Below are positions 8,409 through 17,458 of a stretch of DNA of 64,000 nucleotides, one piece after another. The first letter of the stretch is position 1; every line of letters starts with the position of its first letter. The position numbers and the translations under genes are program-made. Below the pieces are notes generated by a model, which saw only the letters and a list, made by a program, of their open reading frames with translations, did no database searches and was not told the DNA's origin. Source of the DNA: Salipiger pallidus (GTDB lineage: Bacteria > Pseudomonadota > Alphaproteobacteria > Rhodobacterales > Rhodobacteraceae); the NCBI RefSeq assembly GCF_014643635.1, contig NZ_BMJV01000004.1, positions 186,001-250,000 of the forward strand, written 5' to 3'.

Positions 8409-11400
8409 ATGGCCATCACGGCAAGCATCCACCACCTCACGCATTACAAGTACGACCGGCCCGTGACCCTCGGTCCGCAGCTGATCCGCCTGCGCCCGGC
8501 GCCGCATTCTCGCACGCGCGTCATCTCGCATTCGCTCAAGGTGGCGCCGTCGGGGCATTTCGTCAGCCACCAGCAGGATCCCTATGGCAACTGGCTGGCC
8601 CGCTTCGTCTTTCCCGAGCCGGTGACCGAGTTCAAGATCGAGGTCGATCTTGTCGCCGACATGACCGTCTACAACCCGTTCGACTTCTTCGTGGACGAGG
8701 AGGGCGAGGAGTGGCCCTTCGAATACCCCGAGGAATTCCGCTCGGATCTCGAGATCTACCGCACCCCGGAACCGGTGGGGCCGCACCTTGAGGATTACCT
8801 CAAGACCATCCCGCGCGAGCCGGTGAACACCGTCAACTTCCTCGTGGACATCAACGCCAAGCTTCAGAAGCACATCGACTATATCGTGCGGCTCGAGCCC
8901 GGGGTGCAGACCCCGGAAGAGACGCTTCAGCAGGGGCGCGGATCGTGCCGGGACACATCGTGGCTGCTGGTGCAGATCCTGCGCCACTTAGGGTTCGCCG
9001 CGCGGTTCTGTTCGGGCTATCTCATCCAGCTGAAGCCGGACCTTCAGGCGCTCGACGGCCCCTCGGGGACAGATCACGACTTCACCGACCTGCACGCATG
9101 GTGCGAGGTCTTCCTGCCCGGCGCGGGCTGGATCGGGCTTGACCCGACCTCGGGGCTGCTGACGGGCGAGAGCCACATCCCCCTTGCTGCAACCCCGCAT
9201 TACCGCAACGCCGCGCCCATCACCGGGGGCTTTTCCGCCGTGGGCAGCCCCAAGGTTGATTTCGACTTCGACATGACGGTGACCCGCACCGCCGAGCATC
9301 CGCGCATCACCAAGCCGTTCTCGGAAGAGGCGTGGGATGCGCTAGATGCGCTGGGCAACAAGGTGGATGAGGTCATCAAGGCGCAGGACATGCGCCTGAC
9401 GATGGGTGGCGAGCCGACTTTCGTATCCATCGATGATTTCGAAAGCGCCGAATGGAATACCGCCGCCGTCGGCCCCACCAAGCGTGACCGCGCCGACATC
9501 CTGATCCGCCGCCTGAGGGACCGCTTCGCGCCGGGGGGCTTCCTCCATTACGGGCAGGGCAAGTGGTATCCCGGCGAGACGCTGCCGCGCTGGACCTTCT
9601 CGCTCTACTGGCGGCGCGACGGCAAGCCGATCTGGAAGAACTCGGATCTCGTGGCCCGCGAAACCGCCAAGGGGGCGACGGCCGAGCAGGCGGACCAGTT
9701 CCTGTCGACCTTCGCGGAACACCTCGGGGTGGATGGGGATTACGTCCATCCCACCTTTGAGGATCCGGTGGATTGGATCCTAAAGGAAGCGGACCTGCCC
9801 GCCAACGTGACGCCCGAGGACAACAAGCTCAAAGACCCCGAGGCGCGGGCACGCATTGCCAAGGTCTTTACCCGCGGCCTCGAGAAACCGGCGGGCTACG
9901 TGCTGCCGCTTCAGCGTATGTGGCAGAGCAAGCACCAGCCCTCGACCCGCTGGCGGTCCGAGCATTGGAAGACCCGCCGCGGCCACCTGTTCCTCGTGCC
10001 CGGTGACAGCCCCGTGGGCTTCCGCCTGCCGCTGGGCGCGCTGCCCTACATCGCGCCTTCGGCCTATCCTTACGTCTATCCCGCCGATCCCACGGTGCCG
10101 GTGGAGCCGCTGCCCGATTTCCACGCCGAGCGCGAGGAAAAGCGCCGCGCCCTGATGGAGGAGCTTGCGCGCATTGCGCAGGAGGAAGAGCAGATTGCGC
10201 AGGAGCAGGCCGATATCCTGCCCGAGATCACCGAAGGCCGCGACCAGCCGGTGAGCGTGGCGCGCGACGCGGGCCGCCGCCAGAAGGTCATGGAGCAGGG
10301 CGTCGATCCGGCGGGCGGACAGGTCCGCACCGCCATCGCCATCGAGCCGCGCGACGGGCGGCTGTGCCTCTTCATGCCGCCGGTCGAGACGCTGGATGAT
10401 TACCTCGAACTGCTGGCCGCCGCCGAGGAAACTGCCGAAGAGCTGGGCCTGCCCATCCATATCGAGGGCTACACGCCCCCGCATGACAGCCGCATGAACG
10501 TGATCCGCGTGGCACCCGATCCGGGTGTGATCGAGGTGAACATCCATCCCGCACACTCTTGGGAGGACTGCAAGGAGATCACCGAAACCGTCTACGAAGA
10601 GGCGCGCCAGAGCCGCCTTGGCGCAGACAAGTTCATGATCGATGGCAAGCACACTGGCACCGGAGGTGGCAACCACGTGGTGGTGGGCGGCGAGACGACG
10701 CTCGACAGCCCGTTCCTGCGGCGGCCAGATCTGATGCGCTCGCTCATCCTCTATTGGCTGCGCCACCCGTCGCTGTCGTACCTCTTCAGCGGGCTCTTCA
10801 TCGGCCCGACGTCGCAGGCGCCGCGCATCGACGAGGCGCGGCATGACAGCCTCTACGAGCTGGAAATCGCGCTGTCGCATTTCCCCAGCCCGGGCCAGGG
10901 CGAGCCGCCGCAGCCGTGGCTGACGGACCGGCTGCTGCGTAACATGCTGATCGACGTGACCGGCAACACGCACAGGGCCGAGATCTGCATCGACAAGCTG
11001 TTTTCGCCCGACGGGCCCACCGGACGGCTTGGCCTCGTGGAATTCCGCGGCTTCGAGATGCCGCCCGACCCGCGCATGAGCCTTGCCCAGCAGGTGCTCA
11101 TCCGGGCGCTGCTGGCGCGGTTCTGGAAAGAGCCGGTGCAGGGCCGCCCGGTGCGCTGGGGCACGACGCTGCACGACCGTTTTATGCTGCCCTATTTCGT
11201 GTGGCAGGATTTCCTCGAGGTGCTGCGCGACCTGCGGTCCCACGGGTTCGACTTCCGGTCAGACTGGTACGAGGCGCAGAAAGAGTTCCGCTTCCCCTTC
11301 GCGGGCGAGGTCGAATACGAGGGCGTTCACCTTCAGCTCAACCAGGCGCTCGAGCCGTGGCATGTGCTGGGGGAACGCGGCGCCATCGGTGGTACCGTGC

Positions 11401-11840
11401 GCTACACCGACAGTTCGGTGGAGCGGATGCAGGTGCAGCTGACGGCGATGGACCCGGACCGCTACATCGTCACCTGCAACAAGCGGCCTGTGCCGCTGGC
11501 CGATACCGATGCGGGCGGGGTCAAGGTGGGCGGCGTACGCTTCAAGGCGTGGCAGCCCGGCGATGCGCTGCACCCGACGCTGCCGGTGAACGCGCCACTG
11601 GTCTTCGACATCTTCGACACTTGGACGGGCCGGGCGCTTGGGGGCTGCACCTATCATGTGGCGCACCCGGGCGGGCGCAACTACGAGACCTTCCCGGTCA
11701 ACGGCAACGAGGCTGACGCGCGCCGACTTGCGCGATTTGAGAAGTTGGGCCATACCCCCGGCTCCTACTGGCCCGCGCCCGAGCACCCGCACCCGGAATT
11801 TCCCATGACCCTGGACCTGCGGAGGATGCCGGGACTCTGA
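8409..11840 (+). CDS. Transglutaminase-like + DUF2126 putative amidoligase fusion protein
   Basis: A very large (1143-residue) cytoplasmic protein. Residues 1-100 form the bacterial transglutaminase N-terminal beta domain (IHHLTHYKYDRPV). Residues 140-260 are a transglutaminase/cysteine-peptidase core with a visible triad: C180 in GRGSCRDTSW, H229 in DLHAWCEVF and D245 in WIGLDPTSG. From about 330 to the end lies DUF2126, classed by its family as a putative amidoligase (carboxylate-amine ligase of glutamine synthetase fold). It includes LTMGGEPTFVS, KHTGTGGGNHVV and LVEFRGFEMPP. One chain therefore combines a possible peptide-bond-cleaving or acyl-transferring domain with a possible peptide-bond-forming domain. 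No signal peptide is seen. It is followed after 19 bases by the ATP-grasp/alpha-E gene. The substrate is unknown. Confidence 0.88.
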   Translation: MAITASIHHLTHYKYDRPVTLGPQLIRLRPAPHSRTRVISHSLKVAPSGHFVSHQQDPYGNWLARFVFPEPVTEFKIEVDLVADMTVYNPFDFFVDEEGEEWPFEYPEEFRSDLEIYRTPEPVGPHLEDYLKTIPREPVNTVNFLVDINAKLQKHIDYIVRLEPGVQTPEETLQQGRGSCRDTSWLLVQILRHLGFAARFCSGYLIQLKPDLQALDGPSGTDHDFTDLHAWCEVFLPGAGWIGLDPTSGLLTGESHIPLAATPHYRNAAPITGGFSAVGSPKVDFDFDMTVTRTAEHPRITKPFSEEAWDALDALGNKVDEVIKAQDMRLTMGGEPTFVSIDDFESAEWNTAAVGPTKRDRADILIRRLRDRFAPGGFLHYGQGKWYPGETLPRWTFSLYWRRDGKPIWKNSDLVARETAKGATAEQADQFLSTFAEHLGVDGDYVHPTFEDPVDWILKEADLPANVTPEDNKLKDPEARARIAKVFTRGLEKPAGYVLPLQRMWQSKHQPSTRWRSEHWKTRRGHLFLVPGDSPVGFRLPLGALPYIAPSAYPYVYPADPTVPVEPLPDFHAEREEKRRALMEELARIAQEEEQIAQEQADILPEITEGRDQPVSVARDAGRRQKVMEQGVDPAGGQVRTAIAIEPRDGRLCLFMPPVETLDDYLELLAAAEETAEELGLPIHIEGYTPPHDSRMNVIRVAPDPGVIEVNIHPAHSWEDCKEITETVYEEARQSRLGADKFMIDGKHTGTGGGNHVVVGGETTLDSPFLRRPDLMRSLILYWLRHPSLSYLFSGLFIGPTSQAPRIDEARHDSLYELEIALSHFPSPGQGEPPQPWLTDRLLRNMLIDVTGNTHRAEICIDKLFSPDGPTGRLGLVEFRGFEMPPDPRMSLAQQVLIRALLARFWKEPVQGRPVRWGTTLHDRFMLPYFVWQDFLEVLRDLRSHGFDFRSDWYEAQKEFRFPFAGEVEYEGVHLQLNQALEPWHVLGERGAIGGTVRYTDSSVERMQVQLTAMDPDRYIVTCNKRPVPLADTDAGGVKVGGVRFKAWQPGDALHPTLPVNAPLVFDIFDTWTGRALGGCTYHVAHPGGRNYETFPVNGNEADARRLARFEKLGHTPGSYWPAPEHPHPEFPMTLDLRRMPGL

Positions 11841-11859
11841 TCGCGATGACCCCCTTGCC

Positions 11860-14292
11860 ATGGCACAGCCGACCCAAGACCGACCCAATACCGAGCCCGC
11901 CTCGGATCCCCGGGATCCGCTGAGGCGTTTCCTCGAGGGCTACGCGCCTCTCGAGGGAGTGTCGGACGAGCTCATGCAGCCGGACGGATCGCTGCGCCCG
12001 GTTTGGGATCCGCTGCTTCGGCGGCTGGCCGAGCAGGGGGCGCATGACCGCGACAGCGCCTTTGCGCGGGGGGACCAGTACCTTCGCGACACCGGGGTCT
12101 ATTTCCGCCAGTACAGCGGCTCTGGCTCCGAGGAGCGCAGCTGGCCGCTGAGCCATGTGCCGGTGGTCATCGAGGGCCGCGAATGGCAGGCTCTGGCCAG
12201 CGGCATCGAACAGCGCGCCGAGCTTCTGGAACGGGTGATGGCCGACCTATACGGCGACGGCCAGCTGGTACGGGACGGCCACCTGCCCGCCGAGCTTGTG
12301 GCGCAGAACCCCGAATGGCTGCGCCCGGTTGTGGGGATCAAGCCGCGCTCGGGGCATTACCTGCACTTCCTCGCCTTCGAGCTGGGCCGGTCGCCGGACG
12401 GGCGCTGGTTCGTTTTGGGGGACCGTACGCAGGCGCCATCGGGGGCGGGGTTTGCGCTGGAAAACCGCATGGCCTCGACCCGGATCTTCCGCGACATGTT
12501 CCCGATGGGCAACGTGGAGCGGCTGGCGGGCTTCTTCCGCAGCTTCCGAGATGCCATGAACGGCATGCGCGGCGGCGGCTATGGCCGGGTGGGCATTCTG
12601 ACACCGGGCCAGCACACGGACACCTACTACGAACACGCCTACATCGCCCGCTACCTCGGGTTCTCTTTGCTTGAATGCGAGGACCTCAAGGTGCAGGACG
12701 GTCAGCTCGCCGTGCGCACCATCAAGGGAGCTGAGCCGGTCTCCGTGCTCTGGCGGCGACTGGATTCACGCTTCGCCGACCCGCTGGAGCTGGACGAGAC
12801 CTCGGCCCTCGGGACGCCCGGCATGGTGTCGGCGCTGCGGGCCGGGGCGCTCGACATGGTGAACTGCCTCGGGTCGGGCGTGCTCGAGGCGCGGGCGATG
12901 ATGGCCTTCCTGCCGCGTTTGTCCGAAAGGCTCATGGGCGCGCCACTGGAACTGCCGAACATCGCCACGTGGTGGTGCGGCCAGAAGGCGGAACGCGATT
13001 ACGTTCTGGCCAACATCGACCGCATGATGATCGGGTCCGCCCAGACCCCCAAGCTGCCCTTCGATCGCGGCGCCACCACGGTGCTTGGCGACAACTTCCG
13101 CGCCACCGCTTATTCCTCCATTTCCGAATGGCTGAACAATGACGGCGCGGCGCTGGTGGGGCAGGAGGCGGTGACGCTGTCCACCACCCCCGCGATGATC
13201 GACGGACAGCTTGCCCCGCGCCCCATGGTGGTGCGAGTGTTCGCGGCCCGCACGCCGGACGGCTGGACTGTGATGCCCGGCGGCTATGCCCGCATCGGGC
13301 GCTCCGGCGATGCGGCGGCGCTGGCGATGCAGGCGGGCGGCTCGGTGGCCGATGTCTGGGTGATGTCCGACAGCCCCGTGGAGCATGACACGCTTACCCC
13401 CAAGGCCTCCGGCCCCTTCCTGCGCCGCGGTCCCGGACTGCTGCCAGCGCGGGCCGCCGACAACCTGTTCTGGCTGGGGCGCTACATCGAACGGGCCGAA
13501 GGGCACATGCGGGTGTTGCGCGCCTATCACCTGCGGCTGGAGGAATACGGTCGCCGCGCGGTGCCGCTGGTGGCCCGCCTGGCGGGGTTCCTCGACAGCT
13601 ACGGGCTGGACAGTGCCGAACCGCTGCCAAAGGCACTGGTCGGCCAGTTCGAAGCATCGGTGTTCTGTGCAAGCAAGGTCCGCGACCGGTTCTCGGTGGA
13701 TGGCTGGAACGCGGTGAACGATCTGTCCACCACGGCGCGCGAGCTGGCGGCCAGGGTGAAGGACGGCGACGACGCCGCCCATGCCATGGGCGTGCTGCTG
13801 CGCAAGACCGCCGGCTTCGCGGGCCTCGTGCATGACAACATGTTCCGCTTCCTCGGCTGGCGCTTCCTGACCATCGGGCGGGCGCTGGAGCGGGCCGATC
13901 ACATGGCCTCGGTCCTGATGACCTTCGCCGACGACAGCGCCCCTGAAGGCAGCTTCGACGCGGCGGTCGAGATCGGCGACAGCGTCATGACTCACCGCCG
14001 CCGCTACAGCGTCGAGACCGGGCGCGACACGGTGATTGACCTGCTGGCGCTCGACCGGGACAACCCGCGGTCTATCCTGTTCCAGCTCGACGTCCTGCGC
14101 GAGGAAGAGGCGCGGCTGGCGGAAACCTGCGGACTGCGGCACGAACTTGGCGACACCGGGCGCCGCATCCTGACGCTGCAGACCATGGTCGCCGTGTCGA
14201 CCCCGCCCCAGATTGCGTCCCGCAGGCTGGCCCGCATCCGGCGCGAGCTGGCGGGAGTTTCCGAAGCGCTTACCGCGCAGTACCTGAGCTGA
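11860..14292 (+). CDS. Circularly permuted ATP-grasp ligase fused to an alpha-E domain
   Basis: An 810-residue protein. The first ~480 residues are a circularly permuted type-2 ATP-grasp domain, recognisable from LLERVMADLYGDGQLV, NPEWLRPVVGI, GRWFVLGDRTQAPSGAGFALENR, GRVGILTPGQHTDTYYEHAYIARYLGF and ATWWCGQ. From about residue 525 a helical alpha-E domain begins with LLPARAADNLFWLGRYIERAEGH. In many bacteria these two domains are separate adjacent genes; here they are fused. ATP-grasp enzymes join a carboxylate to an amine using ATP, and comparative genomics links this subfamily with alpha-E, transglutaminase and amidoligase partners in predicted peptide synthesis or modification. It is in the middle of exactly that set, with 10-19-base gaps on both sides, so co-expression is very likely. 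Confidence 0.88.
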   Translation: MAQPTQDRPNTEPASDPRDPLRRFLEGYAPLEGVSDELMQPDGSLRPVWDPLLRRLAEQGAHDRDSAFARGDQYLRDTGVYFRQYSGSGSEERSWPLSHVPVVIEGREWQALASGIEQRAELLERVMADLYGDGQLVRDGHLPAELVAQNPEWLRPVVGIKPRSGHYLHFLAFELGRSPDGRWFVLGDRTQAPSGAGFALENRMASTRIFRDMFPMGNVERLAGFFRSFRDAMNGMRGGGYGRVGILTPGQHTDTYYEHAYIARYLGFSLLECEDLKVQDGQLAVRTIKGAEPVSVLWRRLDSRFADPLELDETSALGTPGMVSALRAGALDMVNCLGSGVLEARAMMAFLPRLSERLMGAPLELPNIATWWCGQKAERDYVLANIDRMMIGSAQTPKLPFDRGATTVLGDNFRATAYSSISEWLNNDGAALVGQEAVTLSTTPAMIDGQLAPRPMVVRVFAARTPDGWTVMPGGYARIGRSGDAAALAMQAGGSVADVWVMSDSPVEHDTLTPKASGPFLRRGPGLLPARAADNLFWLGRYIERAEGHMRVLRAYHLRLEEYGRRAVPLVARLAGFLDSYGLDSAEPLPKALVGQFEASVFCASKVRDRFSVDGWNAVNDLSTTARELAARVKDGDDAAHAMGVLLRKTAGFAGLVHDNMFRFLGWRFLTIGRALERADHMASVLMTFADDSAPEGSFDAAVEIGDSVMTHRRRYSVETGRDTVIDLLALDRDNPRSILFQLDVLREEEARLAETCGLRHELGDTGRRILTLQTMVAVSTPPQIASRRLARIRRELAGVSEALTAQYLS

Positions 14293-14302
14293 GGGCGGCC
14301 AA

Positions 14303-15181
14303 ATGTCCCAGACCTACGATATCACGCTGCGCATCAGCTACCGCTACGACAGCCCCGCCGCTGCGCACCGCGCGATGCTGCGGATGCTGCCGCGCAACCT
14401 GCCCGAACAGCAGCTTCTGACAGGCCGGGTCACCGCCGACCCGGCACCGGATTACCGGCTGGACGACGTTGATTTCTTTGGCAACCCGGTGACCGAGCTG
14501 GCCCATGAACGGCGCCTGTCCGAGATCGACTTCCGCTTTGAGGGCCGGGTGCGGCGCCACCGCACGACCGTCGGGCTCGACCTGTCTTCGGGTCTCGCCA
14601 CGCTGCCGCATGAGGTGGCGCAGATCGCCGACATCGGGCAGGCAAGCCCGCACCATTTCCTTGGCGGGTCGCCGAGGATCAGCCATCAGCCCGAGATCGC
14701 CGCCTTCGCCCGGGAGTGCGTCAGCTCCGGCATGTCCGCGCTGGCGGCGGCGGATGCCGTGAGCCTCGCGCTGAACGAGCTTTTCGATTTCGATCCCGGG
14801 GCGACCGAGGTTACCACAACCGCCATCGAGGCCTTCCGCGCCCGCCGCGGCGTCTGCCAGGACATCAGCCACGTGATGATCACCGCCCTGCGTGAACTAG
14901 GCATTCCGGCGGGCTACGTGTCGGGTTTCTTGCGCACTATCCCGCCCGAGGGGCAGCCGAGGCTCGAGGGAGCGGATGCCATGCACGCCTGGGTGCGCGC
15001 CTGGGTCGGGGGCGACACCGGGTGGGTCGAATTCGATCCCACCAACGCCATCCGCGTGGGGCTCGACCATGTCACCGTGGCGCATGGGCGCGACTATTCC
15101 GACGTGGCTCCTGCCAAGGGCGCGATCCGGACCGAGGGCTCGCACGAGACCACCCATTACGTGGACGTGGTGCCGGTCTAG
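14303..15181 (+). CDS. Transglutaminase-family protein (cysteine peptidase-like)
   Basis: A 292-residue protein with the bacterial transglutaminase N-terminal domain (ITLRISYRYDSPAAAHRAMLRMLP) and a catalytic core at about 150-260. The triad is C185 in RRGVCQDISHVM, H228 in DAMHAWVRAW and D245 in GWVEFDPTN. It lacks the DUF2126 half of the first gene, so the cluster carries a two-domain and a stand-alone version of the same catalytic fold. It starts 10 bases after the ATP-grasp/alpha-E gene. Likely role: cleaving or exchanging amide bonds of the peptide-like product made by the ligases (inference). No export signal is seen, so the reaction would be cytoplasmic. Confidence 0.88.
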   Translation: MSQTYDITLRISYRYDSPAAAHRAMLRMLPRNLPEQQLLTGRVTADPAPDYRLDDVDFFGNPVTELAHERRLSEIDFRFEGRVRRHRTTVGLDLSSGLATLPHEVAQIADIGQASPHHFLGGSPRISHQPEIAAFARECVSSGMSALAAADAVSLALNELFDFDPGATEVTTTAIEAFRARRGVCQDISHVMITALRELGIPAGYVSGFLRTIPPEGQPRLEGADAMHAWVRAWVGGDTGWVEFDPTNAIRVGLDHVTVAHGRDYSDVAPAKGAIRTEGSHETTHYVDVVPV

Positions 15182-15329
15182 GCCGGGTATCGAGCCTTTA
15201 CCTTTGATCAAGACCTTTGCGGCTAGAGTGTCCCCGGTATGGGCGCTGCCTGTACCGCCATGCACCTGTTCCGCGACGCTTTGGTGTGGCCGGGGCGTGG
15301 CGTGGCAGGAATAGCAAGGCACGGGTGAC

Positions 15330-16319
15330 ATGCGACGCATCGACGAGAAACTGGCCAAGATCACCTCTGGCGACTACGGGCCGCGGGACTTCCTTGTCAC
15401 CTTTTCAAAGGACGCGGACATGTTGCGTGGCTGTTCGGCCACCGGCAAGGATGCGAACGGGCGGCCCCGTCCGCTTGCTGCCTACCGCGCCGACGTGAAG
15501 CGGGTGATCGAAAGTGATCTGGCAGATATCGTGCTGACCTCTCTGTCCACCGCCGAGATGCTGGCCGAGAATGGCGTCTACAGCAGTTCCAACGCGACGC
15601 CGGCGGTGCGGCTTAACGATGCCACCGACCAATGGCGCGTGCGGGGCGGGACCTATTCGGCGCAACCAGGCATTCCCTTCCGGTCCTCGCGGCTCGATGC
15701 GGTCAAGCCGGTGTCCAACCTTGGGCTCTACGGCATGACCTTATACAACGACGCAGCACTCGACCATGCAACGCTTCGCGCCTATTGTGATTTCCGTGAC
15801 CTGTCCACGCGCATGGGGATCCGCCATTTCCTGCAATTGTCGGATCCGCAGGTCGCGGTTGCCACCGGCGATCATGATTACGGTGCCTTTCGCAACGATA
15901 TGCTGATGCGCAGCCTCGCGGGAATTGCCCGCCGCGAACGCCCACTCTTCATCGAGGTGGATTACCACGGCCCCGCCTACATGGAGGAACTGGCCGGCTG
16001 GTATCCCTGCCGCATGGTGGTGGGGATTACCGGCTGCGGGGCGGGCACCACCCGTGATTGCCTCGAACGGCTCGCGCAAGCTGAGAAATATGGTGCGCGG
16101 CTGGCGGGGTTCAGCCGTGAGAGCTTTGACTGCGAGGATCCGGTGCTGCTGCTTCAGGCCATGCGCCGGGTGATCCGCGACGGCATGGACAGCTTTGATG
16201 CGGTGAGGGCCTATCATGACGATCTGAAACGCGAGATGATCGTGCCGTTCCGGGCGCTCCAGGACGACGTGGAACTGACCTCGCCGTTGCTGAAGGCACA
16301 TGCCTCCCGCGCTGCCTGA
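15330..16319 (+). CDS. Uncharacterised protein, aldolase-like TIM barrel (tentative)
   Basis: A 329-residue soluble protein I do not recognise by name. Its middle and end have the look of a (beta/alpha)8 class-I aldolase such as DhnA/LacD. There are alternating strands such as RPLFIEVDYHGPA and CRMVVGITGCGAGTTRDCLE, then EKYGARLAGFSRESFDCEDPVLLLQAMRRVIRDGMD, close to the C-terminal phosphate-binding part of that fold. An early segment (ADIVLTSLSTAEMLAENGVY) also fits a sugar-phosphate-type barrel. I cannot point to the Schiff-base lysine with confidence. It starts 148 bases after the transglutaminase-family gene in the same direction, and could be either the last member of that cluster or an independent enzyme. 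Confidence 0.55.
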   Translation: MRRIDEKLAKITSGDYGPRDFLVTFSKDADMLRGCSATGKDANGRPRPLAAYRADVKRVIESDLADIVLTSLSTAEMLAENGVYSSSNATPAVRLNDATDQWRVRGGTYSAQPGIPFRSSRLDAVKPVSNLGLYGMTLYNDAALDHATLRAYCDFRDLSTRMGIRHFLQLSDPQVAVATGDHDYGAFRNDMLMRSLAGIARRERPLFIEVDYHGPAYMEELAGWYPCRMVVGITGCGAGTTRDCLERLAQAEKYGARLAGFSRESFDCEDPVLLLQAMRRVIRDGMDSFDAVRAYHDDLKREMIVPFRALQDDVELTSPLLKAHASRAA

Positions 16320-16696
16320 CGGTGGGCACGCGTACCGCTCAAGCCGGCGATCGGGCAGTAGGCGCAGTTGCACGGGGATGAAAGCCTGAAGGGGCGGCTT
16401 CAGGCCAGATATGGTGCCGGTCCTCGTATTTCCTGAAGACGAACCACTCACTGATGCAGCGACGACGGCACTCACCGCCAGCTTTGCAGGGTCATCCGTA
16501 GCCTGGCAGACGGGAGCCGCTGCGATGGGTGCAGTTCTGTCGGCGTGGCAAAGCCGCTGCCGGCGCAGTGGAACCCGTTGCACCGCCCCCGTTGCCAAGG
16601 GCACACGCCGCTCGCGCCGCTGGACCTTCGGGGTCTATCCGGGCCGGGGCGCAGCCTGTAGGGCAGGGGCAAGCAGCAGGAGCGCCCCCCTTGGAC
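16320..16696. other. Gene-poor stretch with one hairpin
   Basis: No convincing gene is seen in these 377 bases. A perfect 8-bp stem with a 6-base loop lies at 16384-16405 (gcctgaag/cttcaggc). It has no T run after it, so it may be a weak terminator for the aldolase-like gene or an RNA structure before tauE. Short frames on both strands lack family character. Confidence 0.5.
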
Positions 16697-17458
16697 ATGG
16701 CAACCGACCCTTCCGTATCCTTCTGGATCGCGGCCATCATCGCGACGCTCTTCGTGGGCATGTCCAAGGGCGGGCTGCCGATGATGGCGATGCTGGGGGT
16801 GCCGATCCTGTCGGTCTTCATCGCGCCGGGCAAGGCGGCGGGGCTCTTGCTCCCGATGTACATCCTCGCGGATGTCTATGCGGTTTGGCTGTTCCGACAT
16901 TCGTTCTCGAAACGCAACGTCGCGATCCTGATCCCGGCGGCAGCGATCGGGGTGGTGGTCGGCTTCGTGCTGGTCAGTCGCGTGCCGGTCGAGGCGACCA
17001 AGCTGGTTGTGGCGCTGATCGGGCTGGGCTATCTTGCCAATGCCCTGCGCAGCCGGCTTGCGGGCGACTACGCGGCCAGACCGGCGGATGTGCCGCGCGG
17101 CCTGTTCTGGGGCGCGCTGGCTGGGTTCACCAGCTACATCAGCCACGCGGGCGGCCCGCCATACCAAGCCTACACCCTGCCGCAGCGCATGGCGAAGATG
17201 ACCTTCGCAGGCACCGCCGCCATCGTCTTCGCCGCGGTCAACTGGATGAAGTTGCCGTTCTACGTCTTGGCCGGCCAGCTTGACTGGCAGAGCCTGACAC
17301 AGATTTCGATACTCGCACCGGTGGCGCTGTTCGGGGCATGGGCGGGGTATCGCGTCACGACGGTGCTGCCCGAACGGGCCTTCTTTGTGCTCGTCAACAC
17401 CGCGCTGGGGCTGCTCAGCCTGAAGCTCCTGTGGGAAGTGGCCGAGGCCTGGCTCTAG
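16697..17458 (+). CDS. TauE/SafE-family anion exporter
   Basis: A 253-residue integral membrane protein with about seven to eight hydrophobic helices. It carries the family pattern [20 protein letters not shown] near the N-terminus and the repeat-like [20 protein letters not shown] in the second half. Members export sulfite, sulfoacetate or related organic anions. The start at 16697 was chosen because it begins just before the first helix; the longer frame to 16529 adds a charged, non-family leader. It is convergent with ugpC, and the stop codons overlap in a shared CTAG (17455-17458), leaving no room for a terminator between them. The substrate is not deducible. Confidence 0.85.
   Translation: MATDPSVSFWIAAIIATLFVGMSKGGLPMMAMLGVPILSVFIAPGKAAGLLLPMYILADVYAVWLFRHSFSKRNVAILIPAAAIGVVVGFVLVSRVPVEATKLVVALIGLGYLANALRSRLAGDYAARPADVPRGLFWGALAGFTSYISHAGGPPYQAYTLPQRMAKMTFAGTAAIVFAAVNWMKLPFYVLAGQLDWQSLTQISILAPVALFGAWAGYRVTTVLPERAFFVLVNTALGLLSLKLLWEVAEAWL

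Noticed and set aside
9780-11243. 487-codon minus-strand frame across the amidoligase gene
   Set aside because: A high-GC shadow of the well-supported plus-strand gene; its composition is low-complexity His/Arg/Gln.
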